Source of the DNA: Microbacterium terregens
GTDB taxonomy: Bacteria; Actinomycetota; Actinomycetes; Actinomycetales; Microbacteriaceae
Direction: 5' to 3'
Length of the DNA: 64,000 nt
Assembly (NCBI RefSeq): GCF_039534975.1
Contig: NZ_BAAAWH010000001.1
Location: 2,976,001 to 3,040,000 of the forward strand
Of this stretch, positions 56,866 through 64,000 are shown in pieces. Both the position numbers and the translations under genes were made by a program. The notes beneath the pieces are model-generated. The model did not search any database and was not told the origin of the DNA. It was given only the letters and a program-made list of their open reading frames with translations. How positions within the stretch are numbered: the first letter of the stretch is position 1; every line of letters starts with the position of its first letter.

Positions 56866-58182
56866 TCACGAACAGCATCCACCGCCGTCGCTCGCCCCTG
56901 TCGAGCACACTCCCGTCGCCGGCAGCACGAGCTCGACGTTCGCCGCCGATGCCATGTCGCCCGCCAGCCACGCGGTCACCGAGCGGACCTGCTCGTACCC
57001 CGTCGCAAGGAGGAAGGTGGGTGCGCGTCCGTAGGACTTCATCCCGACGACGAAGAATCCCTTCTCCGGGTGGGCGAGTTCGCGGAAGCCGTGCGGCTCG
57101 ACGGTGCCGCAGGAGTGCACGTTCGGGTCGATCAGCGGTGCCAGCCGCTTGGGCGCCTCGACGATGTCGTCAAGCTCGAGGCGGATCTCGCGCAGCATGT
57201 CCAGGTCCGGCCGGAAGCCCGTCGCGTTCACGACCACGTCGGTGGTGTGGGTGACGACGGTGCCGCGGCGGTGGCCGACGAGGTCGACCGCGTCGCCGGC
57301 GCGGCGGCCGCGGATGATCTCAAACCCGTCGACGACGGCGATGCGTCCCTCCGCAACCGCCTGGTCGACCCGGCTGCCGAGGCGCGCCCGGTCGGCGAGC
57401 TCGTCATCGGCCGAGGACGAGACGCGCACCGCCTGCGCATTGCGGATCAGCCACGTCACTGCCGTCCCGGGCTCCTGGCGAGCGAGCTCCACCAGGCCAA
57501 GCAGGGTGTTCGCGGCGGAATGGCCGGCGCCGACGACGGTCGTGTGCCGACCGGCGAACAGCGCGCGGTCCCGGCCGAGCACGTCCGGCAGTGCGACGGT
57601 GACCCGGTCGGAGATGTCGGACATGCCGAGCAGGTCGAGCCCGCCCGAGGACAGCGAGTTCGGCGATCGATAGGTGCCCGATGCGTCGATCACCGCGCGT
57701 GCGGGGACGTCCTCGATCTCTCCGGTTGCGGCGCGGACACGGAGGGAGAACGGCGTGGCGAAGCGTCCCCTCGTGCGAGTGCGGTCCATCCCCTCGCGGG
57801 TGACCCCGAGCACTTCGACGCCGGTGCGCAGACGAGAGGAGATCGGCTCGAGTGCGGCCAGCGGGGCGATGTACTTCTCGACCAGCTCGGTGCCGGTCGG
57901 AGCGCGCTCGGGATCTGGAAGTGTCCAGCCTTGCGTCTCGAGGAGTCGACGCGAGGCCGGGTCGACGAGGTGCTTCCACGGCGAGAACAGGCGCGTGTGC
58001 CCCCACGCGCGAATGCTCGCGGCAGCCTGATCCCCCGCCTCCAAAATCACGGAGTCGATGCCGCGTTCATACAGGTGCGCGGCAGCGGCGAGCCCGATCG
58101 GGCCGGCGCCGATGATCGCGACCGGAAGGGTGGTCAGTCGATCGCTGTCGACGACACGTGGCGTCAGGTCAAGCAGGGTCAC
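56866..58182 (-). CDS. FAD-dependent oxidoreductase of arsenic clusters (ArsO-like)
   Basis: Flavoprotein of 438 aa. FAD motif VAIIGAGPIGLAAAAHLYERG is at the N-terminus, a second dinucleotide motif TTVVGAGHSAANTLLG is in the middle, and VVNATGFRPD follows. The C-terminus ends in GGGCCS, a vicinal Cys pair that could bind arsenite. GTG at 58182 has TTGGAGG five bases ahead; an earlier ATG at 58251 lies inside the operator region. It is divergent from arsR. Relatives called ArsO occur in ars operons, and the reaction is not established. Confidence 0.82.
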   Translation of the reverse strand: MTLLDLTPRVVDSDRLTTLPVAIIGAGPIGLAAAAHLYERGIDSVILEAGDQAAASIRAWGHTRLFSPWKHLVDPASRRLLETQGWTLPDPERAPTGTELVEKYIAPLAALEPISSRLRTGVEVLGVTREGMDRTRTRGRFATPFSLRVRAATGEIEDVPARAVIDASGTYRSPNSLSSGGLDLLGMSDISDRVTVALPDVLGRDRALFAGRHTTVVGAGHSAANTLLGLVELARQEPGTAVTWLIRNAQAVRVSSSADDELADRARLGSRVDQAVAEGRIAVVDGFEIIRGRRAGDAVDLVGHRRGTVVTHTTDVVVNATGFRPDLDMLREIRLELDDIVEAPKRLAPLIDPNVHSCGTVEPHGFRELAHPEKGFFVVGMKSYGRAPTFLLATGYEQVRSVTAWLAGDMASAANVELVLPATGVCSTGASDGGGCCS

Positions 58183-58200
58183 AGCATCCTCCAACGGAAT

Positions 58201-58216
58201 ATCGATGAACGTCGAT
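58201..58216. promoter_or_regulatory. ArsR operator (class B), site 1
   Basis: ATCGATGAACGTCGAT, with ATCGA/TCGAT arms around six bases, 18 bases before the flavoprotein start. Confidence 0.6.
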
Positions 58217-58236
58217 ACCTCATTCTGCGTCGCTAT

Positions 58237-58252
58237 ATCGACATCTGTCAAT
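58237..58252. promoter_or_regulatory. ArsR operator (class B), site 2
   Basis: ATCGACATCTGTCAAT has the same form with one mismatch in the right arm. It directly abuts site 3. Confidence 0.55.
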
Positions 58253-58268
58253 ATCGACTATTGTCGAT
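58253..58268. promoter_or_regulatory. ArsR operator (class B), site 3, over the arsR -10 box
   Basis: ATCGACTATTGTCGAT has perfect 6-bp arms around four bases. TATTGT inside it is the likely -10 box (58259-58264), six bases before the arsR ATG. Confidence 0.65.
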
Positions 58269-58270
58269 GC

Positions 58271-58621
58271 ATGACCACGATGCTCGAGGTGACGGATGTC
58301 ACCGCCGGGGCGTGCTGCACTCCCCTTCAGCGTGAGCCGCTGTCTGCCGAGGAGGCGGAGCAGCTCGCCGCGACGATGAAGGCTCTCGCCGACCCGACGC
58401 GGCTGCGACTGCTGTCCATTGTCGCGGCATCGGACGGCTCTGAGGCGTGCGTGTGCGACCTGATCGAGCCGGTCGGGTTGAGCCAGCCCACCGTGTCGCA
58501 TCACCTGAAGGTGCTCACCGCGGCAGGGTTCCTCACGCGCAGCAAGCGCGGCACGTGGGCGTATTTCAGGCTCGTGCCGGGCGCGCTCGACCGCGTCTCG
58601 CAAGTGCTCACCGCGTCGTGA
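58271..58621 (+). CDS. arsR: ArsR-family arsenite-responsive repressor
   Basis: Winged-helix repressor of 116 aa. ADPTRLRLLSIV and LSQPTVSHHLKVL are the ArsR signatures. Four Cys could bind As(III): Cys15-Cys16 (GACCTP) and Cys60/Cys62 (EACVCDL) just ahead of the recognition helix, the type seen in actinobacterial ArsR. ATG at 58271 is six bases after TATTGT, so the mRNA is probably leaderless. The stop overlaps the GTG of the aquaporin gene. Confidence 0.93.
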   Translation: MTTMLEVTDVTAGACCTPLQREPLSAEEAEQLAATMKALADPTRLRLLSIVAASDGSEACVCDLIEPVGLSQPTVSHHLKVLTAAGFLTRSKRGTWAYFRLVPGALDRVSQVLTAS

Positions 58622-59313
58622 GTCCGGACACGACTCGCGCCCTCGGGGGCGAGTTCCTCGGCAGCGCGCTCCTCGCCGCGGTCGTCGTCGGCTCGGGCAT
58701 CGCCGCTCAGACGTTGTCGCCGTCGGATACCGGGCTGGCGCTCTTGGAGAACGCGTTGGCCACCGGCCTGGGTCTGGCCGTTCTGATCCTGGTCTTCCAG
58801 ACGGTGTCAGGGGCTCACTTCAACCCCGTGGTCTCCGTCGTCGACGCTCTGCTCCACCGCAAGGGGTGGGCCATCACCGCGGCCTACATTCCCGCGCAGG
58901 TGCTCGGATGCATCGCGGGCGCCATCCTCGCGAACCTGATGTTCGCCGCGCCGGCCATTTCGTGGAGCACGAATGATCGAGCAAGCTGGCCGCACCTCCT
59001 CGCGGAGGTCGTCGCCACTGCCGGTCTCGTGCTCGTGATCTTCGCCCTCGTCCGCACCGGTCGGTCGCACCTGGCCGCCCCGGCCGTAGGGGCGTACATC
59101 GGCGCGGCGTACTTCTTCACCTCATCCACGAGCTTCGCCAACCCCGCGATCACGATCGGCCGCGCCTTCAGCGACACCTTCGCCGGCATCGCGCCCGCCT
59201 CTGTCCTGCCGTACATCGCCGCGCAGCTCGTGGGCGCAGGACTGGGGTGGCTGCTTGTGCGCGGCTTCTTCCCTGCCACGACCGCCGCACCCGCGGCATC
59301 CGGCGGCCACTGA
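58618..59313 (+). CDS. Arsenic-associated aquaporin (MIP channel)
   Basis: MIP-family channel of 231 aa with six helices. The pore boxes are SGAHFNPVVS (NPV in place of NPA) and SFANPAITI. It is coupled to arsR by GTGA. In Sinorhizobium meliloti an aquaporin (AqpS) in the ars operon lets arsenite out after arsenate reduction. The same role is inferred here, as no Acr3 or ArsB pump is in the cluster. Confidence 0.88.
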   Translation: MSPDTTRALGGEFLGSALLAAVVVGSGIAAQTLSPSDTGLALLENALATGLGLAVLILVFQTVSGAHFNPVVSVVDALLHRKGWAITAAYIPAQVLGCIAGAILANLMFAAPAISWSTNDRASWPHLLAEVVATAGLVLVIFALVRTGRSHLAAPAVGAYIGAAYFFTSSTSFANPAITIGRAFSDTFAGIAPASVLPYIAAQLVGAGLGWLLVRGFFPATTAAPAASGGH

Positions 59314-59332
59314 CCGTCGCCTGGTACGGCCG

Positions 59333-59914
59333 CTATGGCGTCGAACCCGTCCCCGGACCCGCCTCCGTGCCGTGCGTGTGCATGCGCGCGCCCTCAGCGT
59401 TGAAGATGCTGAGCACCTCGGCGGGACGCGATCCCACCGCGCTCATCGCGTGCGGGGTGCGGGTGTCGAACTCCGCGGCTTCGCCGCGCCCGAGAACGAG
59501 ATCCTGCGTGCCCAGCCGCAGTCGCAGCTTGCCGCTGAGCACGTAGAGCCACTCGAAGCCGTCGTGCACCCGGAGCGCGGGGAGTTCGCCGACCGGCGGA
59601 TAGGTGATCTTGTAGCTGCTGATCGGGGAATCCTCGAGGGCGAGCGGCGCGATCACCAGGCCGCCCCGTCGCACGGACGGCCGTCGCACGCGCGGATCGG
59701 GCGACTCCTCGCGGACGAGATCGTCGATACGGATGCCGAGCTGCCGGGTCACCGGGACGAGCAGAGCCAGACTCGCCTGCCGCTTGCCGGACTCCAGACG
59801 TGAGAGCGTGCTGACCGACATCCCGGACCGGCCGGCGACCTGCTCCAGTGTGAGGCCCTTCGCCTGACGCGCGGCGCGCAGGCGAGGCCCTACATGGTCG
59901 AGCTCTTCCGGCAT
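59333..59914 (-). CDS. XRE-family regulator with cupin domain
   Basis: Protein of 193 aa. The N-terminal helix-turn-helix (LRAARQAKGLTLEQVAGRSGMSVSTLSRLESGKR) is of XRE type. The C-terminal cupin (VHDGFEWLYVLSGKLRLRLG) probably binds a small molecule. ATG at 59914 has AAGGAGG seven bases upstream. It is divergent from the oxidoreductase-methyltransferase gene, which it likely controls. An imperfect repeat ACTGCAA/TTGCGGT lies between them. Confidence 0.9.
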   Translation of the reverse strand: MPEELDHVGPRLRAARQAKGLTLEQVAGRSGMSVSTLSRLESGKRQASLALLVPVTRQLGIRIDDLVREESPDPRVRRPSVRRGGLVIAPLALEDSPISSYKITYPPVGELPALRVHDGFEWLYVLSGKLRLRLGTQDLVLGRGEAAEFDTRTPHAMSAVGSRPAEVLSIFNAEGARMHTHGTEAGPGTGSTP

Positions 59915-59934
59915 CCGATCCCCTCCTTGCCAAT

Positions 59935-59954
59935 ACTGCAAACCAGCTTGCGGT
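59935..59954. promoter_or_regulatory. Possible operator between XRE regulator and fusion gene
   Basis: ACTGCAA (59935-59941) and TTGCGGT (59948-59954) form a 7-bp inverted repeat with one mismatch around six bases, in the 70-base divergent gap. Confidence 0.35.
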
Positions 59955-59984
59955 TATGCCATCATCGCACGCACGCTGGTCAGC

Positions 59985-61532
59985 ATGGAAACAGCACAGT
60001 GGGATGCCATCGTGATCGGGGCCGGCGCGGCGGGGCTCAGCGCCGCCCAGATGCTCGGTCGCTCCCGCCGTCGCACCCTCGTCCTCGACGCGGGTGCGCC
60101 CCGCAATCGCTTCGCCGCGCACATGCACGGCGTGCTCGGGCACGACGGCGTGGCACCCGGCGACCTTCTCGCTCACGGGCGTGCCGAGGTCGAGGCGTAT
60201 GGCGTCGAGCTGCGTACCGCATCGGTCGCGAGGGTCGATGACACGCCCACGCGCGTCGAGGTCACCCTCGCAGACGGCACCAGCGAGACCGCCCGCGCGC
60301 TTGTCGTGGCGACGGGGATCTCAGACGACCTGCCCGACATCCCCGGGCTGGCCGAGCGCTGGGGCAGCGCCGTGCTCCACTGCCCGTACTGCCACGGGTG
60401 GGAGGTGCGCGATCGCCGACTGGGCGTGGTGCTGGTCTCGCCGCGCCAGCTGCATCAGGCGGAGCTCGTCCGGCAATGGAGCGACGATGTCGTCGTGTTC
60501 ACCGGGGCGATGGGCACACTGGAGCCCGATGCCGCCCGCAGACTGCGTGCGCGGGGCGTCGAGATCATCAGCGAGCCGGTCGTCGAGGTGCTCGGGGACG
60601 ACCGGGAGGTTTCGGGCGTGCGCCTCGCCGACGGCCAGGTCGTCGAGATCGACGCGATCTTCACCATGGGTGAGGCGCGTCCGCACGACACCTTCCTGGC
60701 ACACCTCGGGCTCGATCGCGCCGATACGCCGTTCGGGGCGTTCCTCGCTGTCGACGCGACCGGCAAGACGAGCGCCGAACGGATCTGGGCGGCGGGGAAC
60801 GTCGTGAGTCCGACCGCGAACGTGCCGCTGTCGATGGGTGCCGGCGCGATGGCGGGGGCTGCGGTCAACGGGGCACTCGTGCAGGAGGACTTCGCCCTCG
60901 CGTGCGAGGAGGCGGGAGCCGACCTGGCACCCGACGCGTACTGGGATCACCGATACGCGGATGCCGAGCGGATGTGGTCCGGCCGACCGAACCGCGCCGT
61001 CGTCGACGCCGTGAGTCAGCTCCCGCCGGGCCGCGCGCTCGATCTGGGCTGCGGGGAGGGTGCCGACACGATCTGGCTGGCGCAGCGGGGATGGGACGCG
61101 ACCGGCGTCGACATCTCGGCGATCGCGATCGCACGGGCGCAGACCGCTGCCGACGCCGAGAGCGTGAGCGCACGCTTTCTTGCGACGGACCTGTCGGACA
61201 CGGATGCCGCGGGCGAGTACGACCTCGTCACAGCGAGCTTCTTCCACTCCCCCGTCGCACTGGACCGCACCGGGGCTCTCAAGCGGGCGGCGCAACGCGT
61301 CGCGTCCGGCGGACGACTGCTGATCGTGTCGCACGCCGGCCCGCCGCCGTGGGCGCCACCCGGCCACGGCGGCCACGTGTTCCTGACCGCGCCCGAGGAG
61401 CTCGCATCTCTCGAGCTGAGCCTCGACGAGTGGACGGTCGAGATCGCGGAGACCCGTTCGCGGGAGGTCGTGGCGCCCGACGGCGCCCCGGCCATGATCG
61501 ACGATGCGGTAGTGATGGTCCGTCGACGCTGA
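59985..61532 (+). CDS. Thioredoxin-reductase-like / SAM methyltransferase fusion
   Basis: Two-domain protein of 515 aa. Residues 5-310 are a FAD/NAD(P) oxidoreductase with IVIGAGAAGLSAAQML, the redox pair CPYC (Cys133, Cys136) and the FAD-closing WAAGNVVSPTANVPLSMGAG. From about 325 a class I methyltransferase follows, with the SAM motif LDLGCGEGADTIWLAQRG (from Leu352) and TehB-like features. The fusion is seen in other actinobacteria. Metalloid or thiol methylation is a guess from the neighbouring ars genes and the redox half. Substrate unknown. No clear ribosome site. Confidence 0.88.
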   Translation: METAQWDAIVIGAGAAGLSAAQMLGRSRRRTLVLDAGAPRNRFAAHMHGVLGHDGVAPGDLLAHGRAEVEAYGVELRTASVARVDDTPTRVEVTLADGTSETARALVVATGISDDLPDIPGLAERWGSAVLHCPYCHGWEVRDRRLGVVLVSPRQLHQAELVRQWSDDVVVFTGAMGTLEPDAARRLRARGVEIISEPVVEVLGDDREVSGVRLADGQVVEIDAIFTMGEARPHDTFLAHLGLDRADTPFGAFLAVDATGKTSAERIWAAGNVVSPTANVPLSMGAGAMAGAAVNGALVQEDFALACEEAGADLAPDAYWDHRYADAERMWSGRPNRAVVDAVSQLPPGRALDLGCGEGADTIWLAQRGWDATGVDISAIAIARAQTAADAESVSARFLATDLSDTDAAGEYDLVTASFFHSPVALDRTGALKRAAQRVASGGRLLIVSHAGPPPWAPPGHGGHVFLTAPEELASLELSLDEWTVEIAETRSREVVAPDGAPAMIDDAVVMVRRR

Positions 61533-61573
61533 AAGCGCCCGGGCCACGGCGAGCCTCCGCGGCCGTCCCGGTC

Positions 61574-62464
61574 TCAGTCGAAGATGCCCACCGACTCGGA
61601 CAGGCCGGCGATCTCGACCGAGCCTAGTTCGAGGTCGGCAGCCTTGACCGAGTCGAGAATGGATGCCGCGCGCCGCGCACCCGGGATCGGGATGACGTGC
61701 GGGCCGAGGGCGAGTTCCCACGCGAGCACCACCTGCTGCGGGCTGACGGCATGCACCTCGCCGACCTCACGGAAGGTCGAGAACCGCGCGCCCACGCTGC
61801 GTCCTCCCCCGCCCGTGCCGCCGAGCGGGCTCCACGGCAGGAACGCGATGCCGTGCTCTTCGCAGAACCGCAGCTCGTCGATGCTCCCCGGATGCTTCGG
61901 CGAGAACTCGTTCTGCACGCTGGCGAGGTTGCCCTCGCCGAGGACGTCCAGCGCGATCTCGATCTCCTCCACACTCGCGTTCGAGATCCCCACCGCGCGG
62001 ACGAGGCCGTCCTCCCGCAGCGATGCCAGCGCCTTCATGCTGTCGCCGTACACGCGCGAGCGGTCGGGACGGTGGTACTGGTACAGATCGATCTGGTCGA
62101 CGCCGAGGATCTCGAGCGACCTCTCGACCGCCTGGCGCAGATACGCCTCCGAACCGTCGCGGCCCCAGACCTCGCCCTCGCTCCGCGTGATCCCGCCCTT
62201 GGTTGCGACGAAGATGCTCGCCGCGTCGCCGTCCCAGGTGCGCAGCGCTTCGGCCACGATCCGCTCGTTGTGGCCCATCTCGTTCCACGTGGGGGCGTAG
62301 ATGTCCGCGGTGTCGACGATGGTGACGCCGGCGTCGAGCGCCGCATGCACCGTCCCCACGGCATCCTCGAACGAGGGGATCTGCTTGTCGTTGTTCATCG
62401 ACAGGGGCATGGCGCCCAGACCGATCGCGGAAACCTGTCGTCCTACCAGAGTGCGCTGCTTCAC
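61574..62464 (-). CDS. Aldo/keto reductase
   Basis: NADPH-dependent TIM-barrel reductase of 296 aa. The catalytic tetrad is visible: Asp and Tyr in VDTADIYAPT, Lys in FVATKGG, and His in YQYHRPD. The C-terminal cofactor loop is IPIPGARRAASI. GTG at 62464 has AAGGAGG four bases ahead. The substrate is unknown and it stands as a single gene. Confidence 0.9.
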   Translation of the reverse strand: MKQRTLVGRQVSAIGLGAMPLSMNNDKQIPSFEDAVGTVHAALDAGVTIVDTADIYAPTWNEMGHNERIVAEALRTWDGDAASIFVATKGGITRSEGEVWGRDGSEAYLRQAVERSLEILGVDQIDLYQYHRPDRSRVYGDSMKALASLREDGLVRAVGISNASVEEIEIALDVLGEGNLASVQNEFSPKHPGSIDELRFCEEHGIAFLPWSPLGGTGGGGRSVGARFSTFREVGEVHAVSPQQVVLAWELALGPHVIPIPGARRAASILDSVKAADLELGSVEIAGLSESVGIFD

Positions 62465-62705
62465 GGAGCCTCCTTCTTGTCGTTGCTCACAAGCTTGCCA
62501 GGAGCGTGAGAAAACCGTGGATGGACAACCGCGTCTCGCGCCGTACGGGGTGGGAGGGCATCGGCCGACCCTGGCGCCGGCCCGGGGTGCGATGGAGGAG
62601 TGCGCGCGAAAACTCTGAATCGCAGCGACGACGGTCGATGGCGATGTCCGCAGCCGTGGCAGTCTGCGGGAGTCGGTCCGACGGGCGCACGGCGGCGGGC
62701 CGGGG

Positions 62706-63161
62706 CTACCGCGGCGACGGCGACTGAGCCAGCTCGTTCGGGTGGTTCGGCGTCCATCCGAACCACCCCTCGTCGGAGGGGATCACGCTCCACGGCCCGC
62801 AGGCGAACACCGTGTCGGCACGATACGCGTCCGGCGCACCGTCGATGGTGTAACCGGCCCCGGATTGGCGGATCACTTCCGCGCACAAGGCGGGATCGAG
62901 CGCGGTGTCGCTGCTTACCAGCAGGACGGCATCCGAAGCTCCGGCGACAGTGGATTCGACCACACGGACGTCCTTCGCGTCCGCGGGCACCCAAGCAGCG
63001 TCGAGGTCCCAGGCCTCCCGGGCTGCCTCGGCGGTCGGAAAGGCGGATGACCGTTGCTTGTAGACAAGCTCGTCCACGACGGCGCACCCCTGCAATGCGA
63101 GTGTGGCGGCCACGAGACCGGCGGCGAGGAAGATGACCCGAGATGTGCGGCGTTTATGCAT
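62706..63161 (-). CDS. Small secreted lipoprotein
   Basis: Protein of 151 aa with a lipoprotein signal: basic MHKRRTSR, a hydrophobic core, and lipobox LALQGC, giving an acylated Cys near residue 27. The mature part has a Cys pair (ALCAEVIRQ and FACGPWSV) and no known domain. ATG at 63161 has GAGG eight bases upstream. No function is recognised. Confidence 0.7.
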   Translation of the reverse strand: MHKRRTSRVIFLAAGLVAATLALQGCAVVDELVYKQRSSAFPTAEAAREAWDLDAAWVPADAKDVRVVESTVAGASDAVLLVSSDTALDPALCAEVIRQSGAGYTIDGAPDAYRADTVFACGPWSVIPSDEGWFGWTPNHPNELAQSPSPR

Positions 63162-63311
63162 GCTTCCAGCCTCGTCGCACCGGTTCGACCGGTCGTCCGC
63201 CGCGAGATGTATCCCGATCCGTCCTGCGAGGTATCCGCGACCGCGTGCCCGGTCCACGGCGGCACGGAGACCGGCGACGGTCGCGTTCGTCGCCGGCCTC
63301 CGTCCGTCACG

Positions 63312-64000
63312 TCAGAGGTGCGTGACTCGCAGCTGCTGGCGGCGCCGGCGCGCGAGCAGATATGCACCGGTGACCGTCATCGCGAGCGCAACCCCGGCTG
63401 CGGCCCACGGGACTGCGCTTCCGGTCAGTGCCAGCGGAGAACCGCCCTGCGCGGCGCCGCCCGCAGCACCCGGAAGGGGTGAGGGCGATGCGGGCGGTGG
63501 CGTGATCGCACCGCCGGTGACGTTCACCGTCGCCTTCAACACGGTCCCGGTCTGCACACCGGTGAGAGTGATCGTGTGCGGGCCCTCCTCGTCGGGCGCG
63601 GTCGCGCTGAACTCGGCGTGGCCGGCCAGAACGTCGACCTGACCGAGGTCGACCGGGTCGGACGCCAGAACTCCGGTCGCCTGCCAGTCCGCGTCCAGTC
63701 CATCGACGGACACCGTGAACGTGTCGCCGGGGTGGACATCGGCGGGAGCGGTTACGGTCGCGTCCGCACTCAACGCGGTGAGATCGCGATTCAGAGCGAG
63801 CCCGTCGGCTGCCGTGAAGAACAGGTCGGTCTGATCGGTGAGGCCGACGACATTCGCCGCGCCGGGACCGTATCCGGCGATGCGGACCTGCGACCCGGTG
63901 TGCTGCTGCGACCCACCCGCTGCCGCGGTCCCATATGCCACGATCATCTGCTGACCCTCGGTCGTCAGCAGGTTGACGCTGAGCCCGGGTGGTGTCGAAC
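63312..64000 (-). CDS. LAXTG-anchored surface protein, 5' part outside window
   Basis: The C-terminal 229 codons of a cell-surface protein; the frame is open through the right edge, so internal Met codons are not taken as starts. A beta-sandwich region ([25 protein letters not shown]) is followed by a Pro/Ser/Gly linker, LALTG, a hydrophobic helix and RRRRQQLR, a class E sortase-type sorting signal. It resembles the surface protein at 992-2827 in architecture but not in sequence. Confidence 0.75.
   Translation of the reverse strand, partial: STPPGLSVNLLTTEGQQMIVAYGTAAAGGSQQHTGSQVRIAGYGPGAANVVGLTDQTDLFFTAADGLALNRDLTALSADATVTAPADVHPGDTFTVSVDGLDADWQATGVLASDPVDLGQVDVLAGHAEFSATAPDEEGPHTITLTGVQTGTVLKATVNVTGGAITPPPASPSPLPGAAGGAAQGGSPLALTGSAVPWAAAGVALAMTVTGAYLLARRRRQQLRVTHL

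Overview
The window reads as chromosomal DNA of a high-GC actinobacterium, most likely a Microbacterium-like member of Microbacteriaceae. The evidence is very GC-rich third codon positions, frequent GTG starts, a LysC with a C. glutamicum-type internal start, Mqo, an EF-G2 paralogue, ThrE-type exporter, LAXTG-type (class E sortase) surface proteins and a GNRA-capped small SRP RNA. About ten genes appear leaderless: a TANNNT box lies 6-7 nt before the start codon and no Shine-Dalgarno sequence is present. Species placement is inference.

Layout. 1-34.9 kb is mostly core chromosome. It holds a metallophosphoesterase, an LAXTG surface protein, tRNA-Pro(CGG), a HAD phosphatase, an FMN alpha-hydroxyacid dehydrogenase, galE, tdk, a DUF2207 protein, mqo, asd, lysC, an EF-G-like GTPase, a DMT transporter, recR-dnaX, a GH65 phosphorylase/beta-phosphoglucomutase pair, ackA-pta, the SRP RNA gene, and a MoxR-DUF58-transglutaminase operon. 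It ends at tRNA-Ser(GGA).

34.9-50.9 kb starts with decay right beside the tRNA-Ser: an aquaporin that has lost its last helix and a frameshifted ArsR-family gene. Next come amino-acid and peptide catabolism genes (M24 peptidase, RidA, asparaginase, ThrE-like exporter, a leader-peptide-coupled APC permease, M20 dipeptidase, a second APC permease). They are followed by a copper-type P-ATPase with a CsoR-like operator, an unidentified 355-aa protein, a patatin phospholipase sitting on the relic tail of an APC permease, and a DUF7144 membrane protein.

51-64 kb is accessory in character: a CGNR regulator with a divergent 12-bp palindrome, ArfB, a DUF4062-STAND ATPase-TPR protein, then an arsenic module. 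The module has arsC, an ArsR-ArsC fusion, a FAD oxidoreductase divergent from arsR, and an arsenic-linked aquaporin. It has no Acr3/ArsB pump but shows two distinct 16-bp operator classes. It is followed by an XRE-cupin regulator divergent from a thioredoxin-reductase-like/methyltransferase fusion, an aldo/keto reductase, a lipoprotein, and a second LAXTG surface protein cut by the window edge.

How it fits together: arsenate would be reduced by two LMW-phosphatase-type reductases, and arsenite would leave through the aquaporin. One repressor (the fusion) appears to control the reductases, and the other appears to control the channel and flavoprotein. The mid-window cluster would take up and hydrolyse peptides and amino acids and export the excess.
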